Position numbers and translations under genes: made by a program
Notes under the pieces: model-generated
Database searches by the model: none
The model's input: only the letters and a program-made list of their open reading frames with translations
Told to the model about the DNA's origin: nothing
Part shown: positions 19,401 to 25,941 of the stretch, piece after piece
Layout: each line of letters opens with the position of its first letter
How positions within the stretch are numbered: position 1 is the first letter of the stretch
NCBI RefSeq assembly: GCF_043633585.1
Contig: NZ_CP141832.1
Span: 434,001-498,000, forward strand
DNA length: 64,000 nt
DNA from: Lacrimispora sinapis
Lineage (GTDB): Bacteria; Bacillota; Clostridia; Lachnospirales; Lachnospiraceae
Direction: 5' to 3'

Positions 19401-21403
19401 CCGGACTCCCTTACGGAACCAAATATGAAATAAGCCAGGAATCAGCAGACAACTATGAACTGGAAGGAGGGACTATAACCGGAGAGATACAAAAAGCGTT
19501 ACAGAGCGCCGTATTTAAAAATAATCAGGATGACAAAGTGATCCGGGAGCTTTTGACAGCTGGAGGGACTTATCAGTTGACAGAAACCACGATCTACAGT
19601 GATAAAAGCAATGTTACCACCGGGATATACCGGTTTACCATTAATAGCTCCGGCATGGTTGATAATGTAGATATGGAAGATAAGCCGGTGAATCTGAACT
19701 TTGTAAAGGTTGATAGAGACACCAATAAAATCATAAACGGCGGGAATTACAGCCTGATTGATAAAAATAGTGGAGAAGTCCTTCATGAATTTACCGTAGA
19801 AAATAGTACACCAGTCACAATTCCTTCAGAACTTATTACTCCAGGACAGGAATATGTATTCCGGGAAGATTTCCCACCAGAAGGTTATGCCTTTGAAAAG
19901 GAAATTCACTTTATTGCAGATGAAAATGGGATATCGGAAACAATCATTATGGAGGATAAGCAAACAGATATTAGCATTATAAAAATAGATGAAGAAACTG
20001 GTGAACCTCTCACCGGCGGACGTTTTGTAATCAGGGAAAAGGAAACCGGCAAGGTTATAAAATCCTTCTCCCAGGAAGGAAAGTCCTGCCAATTAAAAGG
20101 GATTTTGATCGCAGGGAGAACGTATGAGTTAATTGAAGAGGAAGCTCCGCCTGGCTATGCCTATACCCAAAACGTGGAGTTTACGATTCCCAGGAAAGCT
20201 GTACCCCTTAAAATAACAATGACGGATAAAATGACAGAGGTTGTCATAAAAAAACTATCATATAGCAGCTCAGAAAGTACCCCGTCACAGGCGGAAAAGC
20301 AAATGCCGGGAAATACCCTGCAAATATTAAATGAAGATAAATCCCCAGCTAAGGCAATAAGAAATGCCTCATATGTAAACGTTGGAGATAATCTTATTTT
20401 TCAAACGTCAGATCAATTTGAACAAATCAAAGGGCAGTTGATTGCCGGAAATAAATATTGGCTGCATGAGATACAGCCTGCAAAAGGATTCTCTTATTCG
20501 GAAGACGTCCCTTTTACTGTTAATAAAAATGGCAGCAGGGATACAGTAATCATGATCAATCACCCAACACATATGATACTGTCAAAAAAGTCCATAACAG
20601 GCCAAAACGAGCTCCCCGGCAATCAGATGAGTGTTAGAAATAAAAGTGGATCTATTGTAGATGAATGGATTTCTACAGACCAGCCTCATCAGATAATTGG
20701 TGATCTAAAAGCAGGAGAAACCTATTATTTCTGTGAGGAAAAGCCCAAAAGCGGATACGCATATTCAGAACCTGTTACATTTACTGTAAAACGTAATAAT
20801 AGTATTACCATGGCAGAAATGAGAAACGACACAACAAGAATAAAAATTTCTAAAATTGATGGAAAGGGGAAAATGCTGGAAGGAGCAGTTTTGCGCATTC
20901 TGGACGAAGCGGGGAATGTAATAGTAAAAGACTTTATAACCGGTATGGAAGCGGTCAATATAAATGGAGTCCTGGATGCTGGCAGGAAGTACATTCTTAA
21001 TGAGGTAAAAGCACCAGAGGGATATCTTTCCGCTCCTGATGTAGAATTTATCGTTCCCAAAGAGGCAAAACAGCTGGATGTTTTTATGACGGACTTAAAG
21101 GTTCCCGGAACCAAAGGAAATGATCCTGAACCAGTGCCACCCCCACCCCCTGAACCTGATCAGCCTGAAAATAAGGTTAAAGTAGGAAAAATTACAGCAA
21201 CATACGTTAAAGATCCTTTTAATCCTGCATGGCTGGAATTAATTTACGGAAAAGTAAAAGGAAAGCGGGGGGAGAAAACAGGAGATAATACTCCGGTTGT
21301 ATTCTGGATCTTCGGAATATTGATTTGCCTTTCCGGGGCATTTATTACATTGAAAAGTGGAAAGCACAGAACAAATAAAACGGATAGTGACCTTAGTAAA
21401 TGA
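7403..21403 (+). CDS. Giant Cna-B/SpaA-type cell-wall-anchored adhesin with thioester-like domain, 4666 aa (copy A)
   Basis: The start is ATG 7403 after AAGAGG. The frame also runs 47 codons upstream, but those codons are IS right-end sequence. Domains in order: signal peptide (~1-45; AGLMALILTTMAFLPYIP); a thioester-like domain with YCVQG (C118) and TSQYIIASIINW (Q190), the Cys/Gln pair expected to cross-link; a first SpaA unit (KFDSETGKPLAGSHWDI); a Glu/Thr-rich stalk (~790-900); then a long array of Cna-B/SpaA prealbumin-like units. At least 12 units carry an E-box such as CEIKPPAGY (~2400), EEVKAPSGY (~2920), EELKAPAGY (~3640), EEEAPPGY (~4240) and NEVKAPEGY (~4530), consistent with self-formed Lys-Asn/Asp isopeptides. 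A DUF11-like domain lies at ~3810-3900. The end is a Pro-rich spacer, KTGDNTP, a TM helix and a basic tail: a non-LPXTG sorting signal. The sortase gene overlaps its stop. Confidence 0.9.
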   Translation: MKNILQRLEIKRKTAGLMALILTTMAFLPYIPENIVSFADYAQIIEPAAWVSWDSSVYGAEASSRGYTPTGLMYETKWINLKDNAGYVFPAGAKQYLVENKQNSNGAFSEFDKTFLYCVQGHTENAMIYLGSQAFLDNYWTADKRPPLFPKKIGDEKREKFNFLMNVYATHMGSNDSIEACNDANAGTSQYIIASIINWIAADECGFTGDWEHDISAFRESDNYKAVLMQLNPNAVGDRSIYNQLSNTQVAPEYAARGCKNWAEWTFGNVWDAATITKDFEEDSGETVYFAKMDHPTDAYTITIPYPNDVVKGYYQRLSAKDLFGDWTYSGPTDAGLVFTSLSGDVPDNGQGIGTLYWANQSQVGATLAKDIGSAQLATFKFYTRNPNSKDGSYAFDISQTYFAAKMDKDLEVHVRIGSGGSGKVQRFKHTEGFGASYNVGILKFDSETGKPLAGSHWDILEKFDDSQLDSTDLDLESPGDYSSNTGSLTGASWEEDEGSDEDRISTNYSGDMGLNDSESNLYNQANSSSSQFERWTDPENDPCNADEHITDENGELHYVDSQGNIHRKVAHSDARSYTYEKGYCSGHPAPVVEYEEVPEPEYDEETGEQTNEDEIEAVEEYNQQLHDSAWAEWLAGVEECERLVEEGGFFHAIDPTGKTQKEALEKDRDQFYKDFISLTYEYSAKETTPAPGYSLHGSHPDDIPLEWRTVSSSEFKSYQSSGMDHTGSSEDGPDMEADSISSGTPLEQQSTPISKQQFLMGFGALDQVTPNDQKEVIISSDRSEEEIPVEHDTEAPSEANTETQSETGAETQPEIEEETQKETEAETQPETEEETQKETEAETQSETKGEVPAETETESETLEEPKTEIPPETVSENLPEAISETQVMELPEPVKKQKATPSQVEVVNGGISFTGFFEGVKNSVQFLANKTKALFRLSDDDDGDRGGSSSLSSLPESTETSRINPLESSIKDWTFIAYDHRTKGEIHFNKKDMDLKAGESDSFNAYGDSQGDGTLEGAVYGLFAATDIFHPDGHSGILFKKDNLVSIATTDRNGDGSFLAITQAPGYTFNYQNGTIVKTSDGWANSAPTNLYTAMGKAIGKESDMERFSGHTERGSSISLTDSRNETSTGYEKLSSNQGKDGTGESNHSYPIKNNEALNGNCWIGQPLIVNADGTQYYIKELTRSEGYELSVYGKDAAVSNKEAFEAGGNPSAEGTVSAGSIGIDRVKHVNTFTVKSNGTINGYRIYAQNIPEGATFYITRSEVVEDPKGTHTEYVTREETALAEEAGARVIINGSSVEAKAGDTVTLPNGESAVVSQVSDPEYDYTSVRPDNALRYTIPTFEDKKNTEDLMEDANEALKIASFKEPDEGAPWILIPLEGETFEEQAKSLYEGMEEAGLSVFNCLRVQDVTDGKAVIRYSYRVGNSVSSGVYDEVNKLTYIKKSLDYKINGTEVSGYIYVPYTLDQLADYKENGNGFLTFAKVRAGELSKKQAVFPEDLSAITIKESPEHTYWVYGQGEPLRNNDGSIKKIMVEEEVQVAPGYELKDVDTPVAAIYDGKGYTINAGGEEGNASTDYKIKYEDTFVEGSNITPEEYTGYYGNISVSPNMSGAGTFIETVTLRYGWNQIYSDGGTRNNNISVEERPILQKIKITKDISVKEDGTYENNTYANTDIEDHYTENGGGTGNNAKYLKNFRFKAYLKSNLERLYRAEDGTILWQDRNGNPVDIKAYRNTFPEKVQKVYTNVDHQTNPLIKDSNKAAIANKELYGFSNGLINAEQNNGYTAVLEKTIQTIKDEEGKEISVSRYNYEKFFDAIKVANEDRWDRTDNDSTSFKPFAWIKKLLFGTGGGETQYPAIHNNPDMKNSINTSEEAENNSQRSDHVRQFAITWYLDDEVAKLVKKNPAGETEGIAGSETYSDEIYDKALSEAIKKAENYLKPFFSYDLDEIYSIAWDSEAEGGKDKDTTTLSADQEDAEARYCYGVSEYLPYGTYVAVEQQPFNKDLGDLFNKHYKTDAPKEIELPSVYEEGKSGSDKTPEELAIYYRYNEMDTVSQLSSKYHIRFNEEWPGESAEDKRTYVIRAHSRLGDYEIFPYGLDLQAISGSAAGDPSGKGHFTITQEKNDPGKDYYNTMVDPVENGGNSNSHYQGDDGNAGKEAPNGTTYETDGVEKIYHYGSISEDKQIYDQVAFPGEKGEVHKDHVTAMEGMQTAYDGKYASMLVPWTVTEPADELTDTKQNENGTSSYKGYGYRKFTNTFYTSRLRIEKLDSETGENILHDGALFALYAASREDGETTDGLVKFYETDTRINGSKEFLTAMGAKKISKIGATWTGIVPAGTPICEETKQVILADQEGRRTGQFEAFATTRDGLQAKEEDETSTENQDQNTGYLVTPQPLGAGSYVLCEIKPPAGYVRTKPVAIEVYSDKTTYYLDGNRDKRVAAAIYENQGENETLKEDTARIYVANTPIRLEVSKIKDSNQTVTYKTDTRLEGTELELKKKYGMENLEFAYKNGTYLGYAWYKGTIETLQSRKDAGEDVELVYIDGVFAGYGLISRPLDTADDQNRYVAGAKMTLYDAIEIKENGDSGDYGYDGVEVTRDRNNNVQSIKVKKGYAGNTVEFIKKDDPEESLAGGTGEGTWTYQTIDRGDTDILFYSLANLTVMETGTDGTVYGYDRNGTKVQAKNKESLFLLKAGKPVFELAGGDLTTVRYIKADKRLELPLGATLYHLDGEGNRDAYVDPTTGMAYSKEGDKFLVWPVKLSKNKTGAIIAREKIKTYRIASINADTDQEYTTGTYQGKTFIKSMNPVLNGHGLPEYYQKSNKTYKKGDPIYDIDGDYVRYRYDDLLDAFNKAAYRINDKAGKDAIGNEEDTTDDPKLYHRQGEARIIENSWTTGDKYTNDDLRFEVTVGQADMLKRVIPGTYIMEEVKAPSGYRKGFPQGITVEETKKVQTTGMEDPKIKVEITKTDAASQYRIPIISDYQNGLIVTEPKGSYSYNLINGAHLALYKAKRVSTTDIHTYPKGYYLVKEENKPAEWTVESTKNNAPVRIVADWITDGKAKYFEGIPAGDYILEESEAATGYVRTSMEITVKAAGDVQTINVTNDHTKLEVYKYFLDNKGVKTLLPNDHAAGLAIYEAKTDQDGNILMEGGKPQYDESKKVDQWTTDDLSQYTELTEKSKKLVDRMKGFLGITDNKSSFLTDFEAAYREKGEDLTYLTWYTKAGKRSAERTESKPTGKGESITQTWTTDTGAVIRITIYRNVTNGALDPNGKLPLNFEYQFNYQENEGIKTYDTLQGMHRLDYLPLNAEKDGKKIGAYVLVEEKVPEGFEPANPKAIVIHETGAIQRVSLQNEEKFINVLKVVTDGTNQYAAEGAELALYRADEAGNLVKDEAHLIETWISGTDGRYTKEDQFNDKIIEGFKVGDLKPHRISKVAYGTYFIVEVTPPPYMQKADPVKIEVGAEKIPVYRITNIPTVGALEIHKKASDTNEGLENARFKVTNTDTGTVWYMTTGTEGNAVLKELPVGEVQTDGTITPYTYVIEEISPPDFYQIYEGKKKFQFDGKGNEKEILYSCEIENKPTQIFFKKTNFDTGMAIEGAKIAVYEAIAIDGEYQKNGGAIATVLSGEDGFTLKKKLKASQVYIMEELKAPAGYAVSKPVIFTVNKAGTGIQNVSNNFHVLKLASENGAIEALTVTGRVPVKVYTILKDLDTGYELPALIGTGENQTVTAMDGITEGHLYEITEYTRYSDGRSEKSFKETRRIYFDENGTYTLPSRTYLGTRENLTDGEGNVLASWAVNEENHEYTILNPVVKEIPIAKVTSSIGADYEAVKAGSVIKYSITYTNTYDHPADIRIKAILTDGLEYLRSTDYGTEQNGIITWNLRDVAAHESGTVEVVATINGETGTQAKAWFETKVNAVSKRTALANPIVPDGSITIVNKLTGTGIPGSTGHSESQTDSFKYHVKLTDQNGVVLTGYQAFGGSVEGRIKGEGTITLTGDGYITFAGLPYGTKYEISQESADNYELEGGTITGEIQKALQSAVFKNNQDDKVIRELLTAGGTYQLTETTIYSDKSNVTTGIYRFTINSSGMVDNVDMEDKPVNLNFVKVDRDTNKIINGGNYSLIDKNSGEVLHEFTVENSTPVTIPSELITPGQEYVFREDFPPEGYAFEKEIHFIADENGISETIIMEDKQTDISIIKIDEETGEPLTGGRFVIREKETGKVIKSFSQEGKSCQLKGILIAGRTYELIEEEAPPGYAYTQNVEFTIPRKAVPLKITMTDKMTEVVIKKLSYSSSESTPSQAEKQMPGNTLQILNEDKSPAKAIRNASYVNVGDNLIFQTSDQFEQIKGQLIAGNKYWLHEIQPAKGFSYSEDVPFTVNKNGSRDTVIMINHPTHMILSKKSITGQNELPGNQMSVRNKSGSIVDEWISTDQPHQIIGDLKAGETYYFCEEKPKSGYAYSEPVTFTVKRNNSITMAEMRNDTTRIKISKIDGKGKMLEGAVLRILDEAGNVIVKDFITGMEAVNINGVLDAGRKYILNEVKAPEGYLSAPDVEFIVPKEAKQLDVFMTDLKVPGTKGNDPEPVPPPPPEPDQPENKVKVGKITATYVKDPFNPAWLELIYGKVKGKRGEKTGDNTPVVFWIFGILICLSGAFITLKSGKHRTNKTDSDLSK
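9836..9931 (+). repeat. Two 48-bp direct repeats in the Glu/Thr stalk of the giant gene
   Basis: Positions 9836-9883 and 9884-9931 differ at only two bases and encode TQPEIEEETQKETEAE and TQPETEEETQKETEAE. Partial, diverged copies flank them. In-frame units of this kind change stalk length by slippage. Confidence 0.85.
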
Positions 21404-22209
21404 AGCTAAATCATATATTATCTAAAAGTAGTACCATTCAAAACAAATCCAAACAGATTGGAAATTTAAAAAAGATATTTTTAATCCTGGTATGGTTGTC
21501 AGGAGCACTCATGTTTGGCACAAAATTCATAGATCGTTACAGAACATACCAGGCAGCAGACCAGGAATATAAAGCATTAAATCAAAATATTTGGAACAAT
21601 AAAAATAAATCTGATTCTCCCCCGCCAGCCTTTCAGCCGTCAACTCCCAGGCGGTCCCTTCACCTTCAACTAAAGAAAATCAATCCAGACTACTTATTCT
21701 GGCTGGCCATCCCAGGAACATCAATTAATTATCCCGTAGTAAGAAGCCCCCGCCCCGGTTACTATTTAAACCACACCTTTGGGGGAACTGAAAATCCCAG
21801 CGGCTGTCTGTTTATTCAAGAGGATACTCCCGCCCCAGGCAATGGGAATACAGTGATTTTTGGTCACAATATGAAAGACGGAACTATGTTTTCAGATTTA
21901 AAAAAGTATAAGGATGAAGAATATTATAAAAATCATGCCATCTTTTATGTGTATGATAAGGAAAGCTGGCATAAAGCTGAAATATTTTCAATTCAAATCA
22001 GACACGAGAGTGATTTGGATTGCTATGAAACGGAGTTTCATAATCAAAGCGAAAAGCAGCAATTTATTTACCGCATGGAGGAGTCATCCATACACCCTGC
22101 TGTATTTACGCCTTCTGTAGAAGACCCATTCATTTCCCTTTCTTCTTGTTATGGAAAGACCGGGAGAATCATTGTACAGGCATCTATCCTGTGTTATACT
22201 GAGGATTAG
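21400..22209 (+). CDS. srtB: Class B sortase, 269 aa (copy A)
   Basis: A membrane-anchored cysteine transpeptidase that cleaves a sorting signal and joins the protein to peptidoglycan. An N-terminal TM helix lies at about 26-42 (IFLILVWLSGALMFG). The catalytic triad is visible: His156 in FGHNM, Cys250 in LSSC, Arg256 in GRIIVQ. The class B hallmarks are FWLAIPGTSINYPVV and the helix between strands 6 and 7 (YKDEEYYKNHAIFYVY). The ATG overlaps the adhesin stop (ATGA), so the two are translationally coupled. The obvious substrate is the KTGDNTP-type signal of that adhesin; this is inferred from position, not shown. Confidence 0.93.
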   Translation: MKLNHILSKSSTIQNKSKQIGNLKKIFLILVWLSGALMFGTKFIDRYRTYQAADQEYKALNQNIWNNKNKSDSPPPAFQPSTPRRSLHLQLKKINPDYLFWLAIPGTSINYPVVRSPRPGYYLNHTFGGTENPSGCLFIQEDTPAPGNGNTVIFGHNMKDGTMFSDLKKYKDEEYYKNHAIFYVYDKESWHKAEIFSIQIRHESDLDCYETEFHNQSEKQQFIYRMEESSIHPAVFTPSVEDPFISLSSCYGKTGRIIVQASILCYTED

Positions 22210-22253
22210 CAGTATTTGTGAAAAATAAAAAAATCAAACAGGAGGTCTAACCT

Positions 22254-23236
22254 ATGGAAACAATAAAAATCGGTATTTTAGGAGCAGGAAGAATTGCAGC
22301 AGTGCTGGCGGATACAATGGTTCAAATGCCAAAAGTGCAGCTCGTGGGAGTTGCTTCCAGAAGTCTTTACAAAGCCCCAGGAATTTGCTTCACGTTTCTC
22401 CATCAAAAAGGCTTATGGGTCCTATGAAGAACTGGCAAAGGATCCGGAGATTCAATTGATTTACATCGCGACCCCTCACTCGGAACATTGCAGGAATGCA
22501 AAGCTGTGTCTGGAAAATGGGAAGCACGTGCTTTGTGAAAAATCATTTGCAGCCAACGCCTCACAGGCAGAAGAGATGATTGCTCTGGCCAAAGAAAAAA
22601 ATCTTTTAATTACGGAAGCCATGTGGGTAAGATATATGCCAATGGCCGAGACCATAAGAAAGGTGATAGCTTCCCGGCATTATAGGGGAACCGATGACTC
22701 TTACTGCCAATCTCTGTTATCTGGTTTCAGATAAGCCTCGTCTCATTGAACCGGAACTTGCAGGCGGTGCACTGCTTGATGTTGGTGTGTATACTTTAAA
22801 CTTTGCTTCGCTTATATTTGGAGATGATATTACAGATATTAAGTCCAGTGTGGTTAAGACCGAAACCGGAGTGGATGCACAAAACAGCATTACCCTTACC
22901 TACCAGGGAGGTAAGATGGCCATTCTTAACAGTTCGTTACGGGTTATTTCTGACAGGCAGGGAATTATATACGGCACCAAGGGATATATGGTGATTGAGA
23001 ATATCAACAACTTTGAATCCATAAAGGTTTACGACACGGAACGGAACGTGGTTGAGACATACGAAAGGCCAAAGCAGATCTCTGGTTATGAATATCAGAT
23101 AGAAGCCAGTGCCGATGCCATTGAAAAGGGACTGACAGAATGTCCTCAGATGCCTCACAAGATTACATTGAATATTATGAACGTAATGGATGAGCTAAGG
23201 CGGCAGTGGGGAATCCGTTATCCGTTTGAGGGGTAA
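22254..23236 (+). pseudogene. Gfo/Idh/MocA oxidoreductase, frameshifted copy (unit A)
   Basis: Same gene as 41416-42396 but with an extra C in CCCC (22375-22378) and another in CCC (22673-22675). The first shifts the frame after about 41 codons; the second shifts it again, so the protein is broken into three frames. The start and the AGGAGG ribosome site are intact. Because both lesions are homopolymer extensions next to the duplication joint, they may be consensus errors rather than real mutations. Confidence 0.85.
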
Positions 23237-23423
23237 AAAAGAGCTTTAATTATCAATCCCGCGTATTGGGTTTAACGAAATAGCAAGGGCTGTTAAAATA
23301 AGAAATTTTGCCGGAAATACCATGGTAAATGGATTTGCATTTTATCTGCAATATCTGGAAAAATTCTATAATTTTAACAGCCGTTTTAAAAAGGTTTTTT
23401 GTACCGTGAAAATTTTTACTTCA

Positions 23424-24135
23424 GTTGGCCGAGGCAAATATTGAAGGGGAATTATCTTATGAAGAAGTAGAAGACTTATTATACAAGCGTTATGAGGATG
23501 AAACACCGGAAGATATTGAGAGGAGAAACAAAGAGGCAGATCTTGTTGCAGCCAGGATAGCACATATCCTGGACAGCCCTGGCTATCCTCTTCAAATAGC
23601 TTCCTTAAAAGCTATTCACCGGGAACTTTTTAAAGATATCTATGATCATGCCGGACAATTTAGGCTGGTAAATATTTATAAGCAAGAGCCAATACTTAAT
23701 GGTGCAACTGTAAAATATACAAATTACACAGCTTTAGAAGATACCCTTGAATATGATTTTAATGTGGAGAAAAGTAAGAGTTATTCTGGATACACACAAG
23801 AGCAGATCATAAAAAGAATAGCATCTTTTACGTCATCTATTTGGCAGGCGCATCCATTTATGGAGGGGAATACACGAACGACAGCCGTATTTATGGAATG
23901 TTATCTAAATAATATGGGCTTTCAAGTCGATAATACAATGTTTAAGAATTGTAGCCATTATTTCAGAAATGCTCTGGTTCGTGCTAATTATGCTTTATAT
24001 GCAAAAGGGATAGTGGAAACCAATGAATTTTTGGAGAAGTTTTATCGAAATTTGCTAATTGGAGGAAAAGATAACTTAAGTAACCGTGAGCTAACGTTAA
24101 GAGAATGTTTCATTCAAAAGGATATGGATAGATAG
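23424..24135 (+). pseudogene. 5'-truncated fic (unit B)
   Basis: It holds codons 43-278 of the Fic toxin without promoter, antitoxin gene, ribosome site or the first 42 residues. A TTG at 23425 is in frame but has no Shine-Dalgarno sequence, and an in-frame TGA lies 16 bp upstream. The catalytic HPFMEGNTR segment is intact, so the fragment would encode the active-site core if ever expressed. Confidence 0.85.
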
Positions 24136-24178
24136 GTTTGATTAAATTTCCATATTATGGTATAGTGAAAAAAGATAA

Positions 24179-24218
24179 AAAATAACCACCCCGCCTGACA
24201 AGTGAGAATGGTTATTTT
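24179..24218 (+). terminator. Hairpin after truncated fic (unit B)
   Basis: Same AAAATAACCA/TGGTTATTTT hairpin as at 5017-5056. It would stop transcription crossing the duplication joint from the broken oxidoreductase gene. Confidence 0.5.
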
Positions 24219-24253
24219 AGAAAATATTATTTAGGAAACTACCGAAACAGTTA

Positions 24254-24306
24254 CCCTTTGTTAGAATATCATGTATTGATGATTATGTCAATTATGTAAC
24301 AAAGGG
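24254..24306 (+). promoter_or_regulatory. Inverted repeat covering a ribosome site (unit B)
   Basis: CCCTTTGTTA and TAACAAAGGG as at 5092-5144; the right arm includes the ribosome site of the gene at 24315. Confidence 0.45.
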
Positions 24307-24314
24307 GATAGAGT

Positions 24315-24965
24315 ATGAATATTACGACAGAAAAAGTAAAAGAAGCAGGATATTGGTGCAAGAAAATTATAGAATTAAATCAACAATATCAATCTTGTGA
24401 AAATGGAATTAAGCGGCAGAAAAGTTTAGGGTACAAAATAGGCCAGATTATCGTTAGATGGTTTCCTAGCATGTTTATAATACTTATCATAGTGCTTGGA
24501 ATATTGGTATATCGTCTAATCTTAGCATACCCTATTGAACCACCAAATCCAGATGCTGTACTTTTGAACGAACTTATAGTACCAGCCTGGAGATATTTCG
24601 CTATATTAAGTATAATTGATTTTCCCCTATCTTTATTTTGGGGACTTTATAGTACAAATAGGAGTCTCAAAAAGGTAATTCAAAAGAGTGATGAGTTAAA
24701 AAAACAGTTGGATAGTGTTGTTAAAGAAAAACTTGAAATTATTAGTATAATTCCTGAAAAATATCGATATCCATTGGCAACGGATTATCTTGCGGATGTA
24801 TTGATATGTGGAAGAGCAGATACCATGAAAGAGGCGTTGAATCTTTATGAAGAACAAATACATCGCTGGAAAGTAGAAAGTAAAATGGATGCGGTTCTGA
24901 AGAGGCAACAAAGCAATAATAACCTATTATGGGCTCATGTTGTAGCTGATATATTGTTTAGGTAA
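24315..24965 (+). CDS. Two-TM membrane protein with coiled-coil tail, 216 aa (unit B)
   Basis: Residue-for-residue the same as the protein at 5153-5803: two adjacent membrane helices (about 50-70 and 93-112), a heptad-like charged segment and a helical C-terminal domain. Its leader, including the inverted repeat over the ribosome site, is also unchanged. Function unknown. Confidence 0.65.
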   Translation: MNITTEKVKEAGYWCKKIIELNQQYQSCENGIKRQKSLGYKIGQIIVRWFPSMFIILIIVLGILVYRLILAYPIEPPNPDAVLLNELIVPAWRYFAILSIIDFPLSLFWGLYSTNRSLKKVIQKSDELKKQLDSVVKEKLEIISIIPEKYRYPLATDYLADVLICGRADTMKEALNLYEEQIHRWKVESKMDAVLKRQQSNNNLLWAHVVADILFR

Positions 24966-24981
24966 AAAGGGAGGAAATGAT

Positions 24982-25707
24982 ATGAAAAAGAGATTAATCG
25001 GGGCAATATTATCGACGGTACTTACTGTAACCATGGCAACACCGGCATTTGCGGAAATCATCTGGACTGCAGATAAGCTTCCGGCAGGATATACAACCAA
25101 TGAGTGGGAGAATAAGGATTTTTATCTTAATGCTGGAACTGCAATTAAGAGAGATACCTATACATTTTATGTTAAAGATTTACATGGTAATCTAATGAAA
25201 AATGCTTCATTTGCTGGAGGTTCAAGAACTGATGAAAATGGTGTATTTATTGATGCAACTGGTCATGTATGCTCTTATGGAACTGAACTTGCTGAAATTG
25301 AGTATTTTAATTCTGTTCCATATTCACATTCTTCATGGCAGCAAGATTCATCAAAACCATTAAATGAAAATGGAATTAGTAATTACTGGTATGGATCTAG
25401 TCGTTCGTCTTCAACAAGTATATGGGAATGGTTAATGGTATCCCCTGATGGTAAACAAGATGGTTTAAAATATGCTTATTGTTTTAATGAATATGGATAC
25501 CTCTACACTAATACCATTACTCCAGATGGATATCAGGTAAATGAGCTTGGCCAGCTGATGATTGATGGAAAGGTAATGACCAGGAAACCCAATGATGTTA
25601 CTCCTTGGTATGGATTTGTAAGGTTTCCAATTGGCGCATTAGGTTATGACTATGAATCAAGTGAAAGAGCGTCTCAGACATGGGGAACCCCTAATCCATA
25701 TTTTTAA
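24982..25707 (+). CDS. Small secreted protein, 241 aa (unit B)
   Basis: Identical to 5820-6545: signal peptide ending PAFA, an aromatic exported domain and a DGYQVNELGQLMIDGKV cell-wall-repeat-like motif. It follows the membrane protein gene by 16 bp and precedes a strong terminator. Confidence 0.7.
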   Translation: MKKRLIGAILSTVLTVTMATPAFAEIIWTADKLPAGYTTNEWENKDFYLNAGTAIKRDTYTFYVKDLHGNLMKNASFAGGSRTDENGVFIDATGHVCSYGTELAEIEYFNSVPYSHSSWQQDSSKPLNENGISNYWYGSSRSSSTSIWEWLMVSPDGKQDGLKYAYCFNEYGYLYTNTITPDGYQVNELGQLMIDGKVMTRKPNDVTPWYGFVRFPIGALGYDYESSERASQTWGTPNPYF

Positions 25708-25728
25708 CAACTAAATAAAATTTCTTTC

Positions 25729-25766
25729 AAAGACTATCGGTTAATCATAATCGGTAGTCTTTTTTA
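25729..25766 (+). terminator. Rho-independent terminator (unit B)
   Basis: Same AAAGACTATCGG...CGGTAGTCTTT hairpin and T-tract as at 6567-6604. Confidence 0.8.
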
Positions 25767-25876
25767 TTATGGGCTTTAGCCTGTTGAACATGGGTGAGTT
25801 TCTTTTTAAGAGAAATGAATCCATGTGAAATAATAAACCACCCGCTATGCGGGTGCGAGTCAGTAAGTTATACAAA

Positions 25877-25939
25877 AAATCACCTTTCCGATTATAATAG
25901 AGGTGTCCAAGCCACTATTAAAGAAAGGAAAGGTGATTT
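25877..25939 (+). promoter_or_regulatory. tnpA promoter and sequestering inverted repeat (unit B)
   Basis: 13-bp arms AAATCACCTTTCC (25877-25889) and GGAAAGGTGATTT (25927-25939) flank TATAAT (25893-25898), as in unit A. Confidence 0.7.
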
Positions 25940-25941
25940 CA

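Larger units (their letters stand above)
4262..23423. repeat. 19,162-bp direct repeat, unit A
   Basis: The whole segment recurs immediately downstream (unit B, 23424-42580). It begins inside fic and ends downstream of a Gfo/Idh oxidoreductase gene. I found unit A identical to B (the 4713-codon frame spanning the giant gene gives the same protein in both) until about 22375. From there it carries five extra bases, each lengthening a short homopolymer run (CCCC at 22375-22378, CCC at 22673-22675, GGG at 23268-23270, AAA near 23303-23305, GG near 23393-23394), plus one substitution near 23364. These account exactly for the 5-bp length difference. The ends share only 1 bp of homology. Confidence 0.97.

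Noticed and set aside
4262..23423. Unit A as an integrative element with att sites, or IS200-mediated amplification
   Set aside because: The unit ends share one base only and cut through fic. No integrase is present, and the joint is not at the IS copies.
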